DNA of 6,242 bases from contig CAMNDM010000083.1 in NCBI GenBank assembly GCA_946535435.1, forward strand, positions 1-6,242, in the 5' to 3' direction. The notes under the pieces were generated by a model. It saw only the letters and a list, made by a program, of their open reading frames with translations, had not been told where the DNA came from and searched no databases. Positions 6,214 through 6,242 of this stretch are shown here, piece after piece. Source of the stretch: Physcocola sp002396385 (GTDB lineage Bacteria > Bacteroidota > Bacteroidia > Bacteroidales > Paludibacteraceae). Position numbers and translations under genes: made by a program. Position 1 is the stretch's first letter; each line of letters starts with the position of its first letter.

Positions 6214-6242
6214 CTAAACTTTTGGTAAAGCGTAGAATTGCG

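Noticed and set aside
6031..6228. Plus-strand frame from a TTG that opens like a signal peptide (MKPRVLVLLSLAFFATG)
   Set aside because: It is the complement of the Lys-rich minus-strand tail, where AAG becomes CTT (Leu), so the hydrophobic run is an artefact. It has no ribosome binding site and runs through the terminator hairpin.
1..6242. CRISPR array, tRNA, rRNA or insertion sequence
   Set aside because: No regularly spaced repeats, no tRNA or rRNA signature, and no transposase or paired terminal repeats were seen on either strand.

Overview
The window most likely comes from Fibrobacter, or a close relative: a Gram-negative, cellulose-degrading anaerobe of gut or rumen. This rests on the very large secreted family 9 cellulase with tandem fibronectin-like modules, the codon choice and the general style. 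It is an inference from recognition, not a database match.

Layout. (1) Positions 1-3728, minus strand: one uninterrupted reading frame of 1242 codons that runs off the left edge. It encodes a secreted multi-domain GH9 cellulase: signal peptide, Ig-like CelD_N domain, GH9 catalytic domain with its acidic residues intact, two fibronectin-III-like modules and a long C-terminal module that looks like a divergent CBM3. Its start is a GTG behind a good ribosome binding site. (2) Positions 3729-4209: a very AT-rich divergent intergenic region. It holds candidate promoters for both flanking genes, a terminator-like hairpin in the cellulase leader, and several inverted repeats. (3) Positions 4210-5904, plus strand: a complete 564-residue exported protein with the fold signature of a subtilisin-like (S8) protease followed by a C-terminal beta-sandwich. 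By motif alignment all three catalytic residues are replaced (Asp to Gly162, His to Cys242, Ser to Ala373), so it appears to be a pseudoprotease. (4) Positions 5905-6242: a strong hairpin terminator, a small inverted repeat, the minus-strand 3' end of an apparently broken gene, and a minus-strand terminator for a gene that must lie beyond the right edge.

The cellulase and the pseudoprotease are divergently transcribed from a shared regulatory region, and both are predicted to leave the cytoplasm. The sequence does not show that they work together. A structural, binding or chaperone role for the pseudoprotease at the cell surface is only a suggestion. The most novel items are the fully substituted S8 domain, the divergent CBM3-like module, and the hairpin in the cellulase leader.
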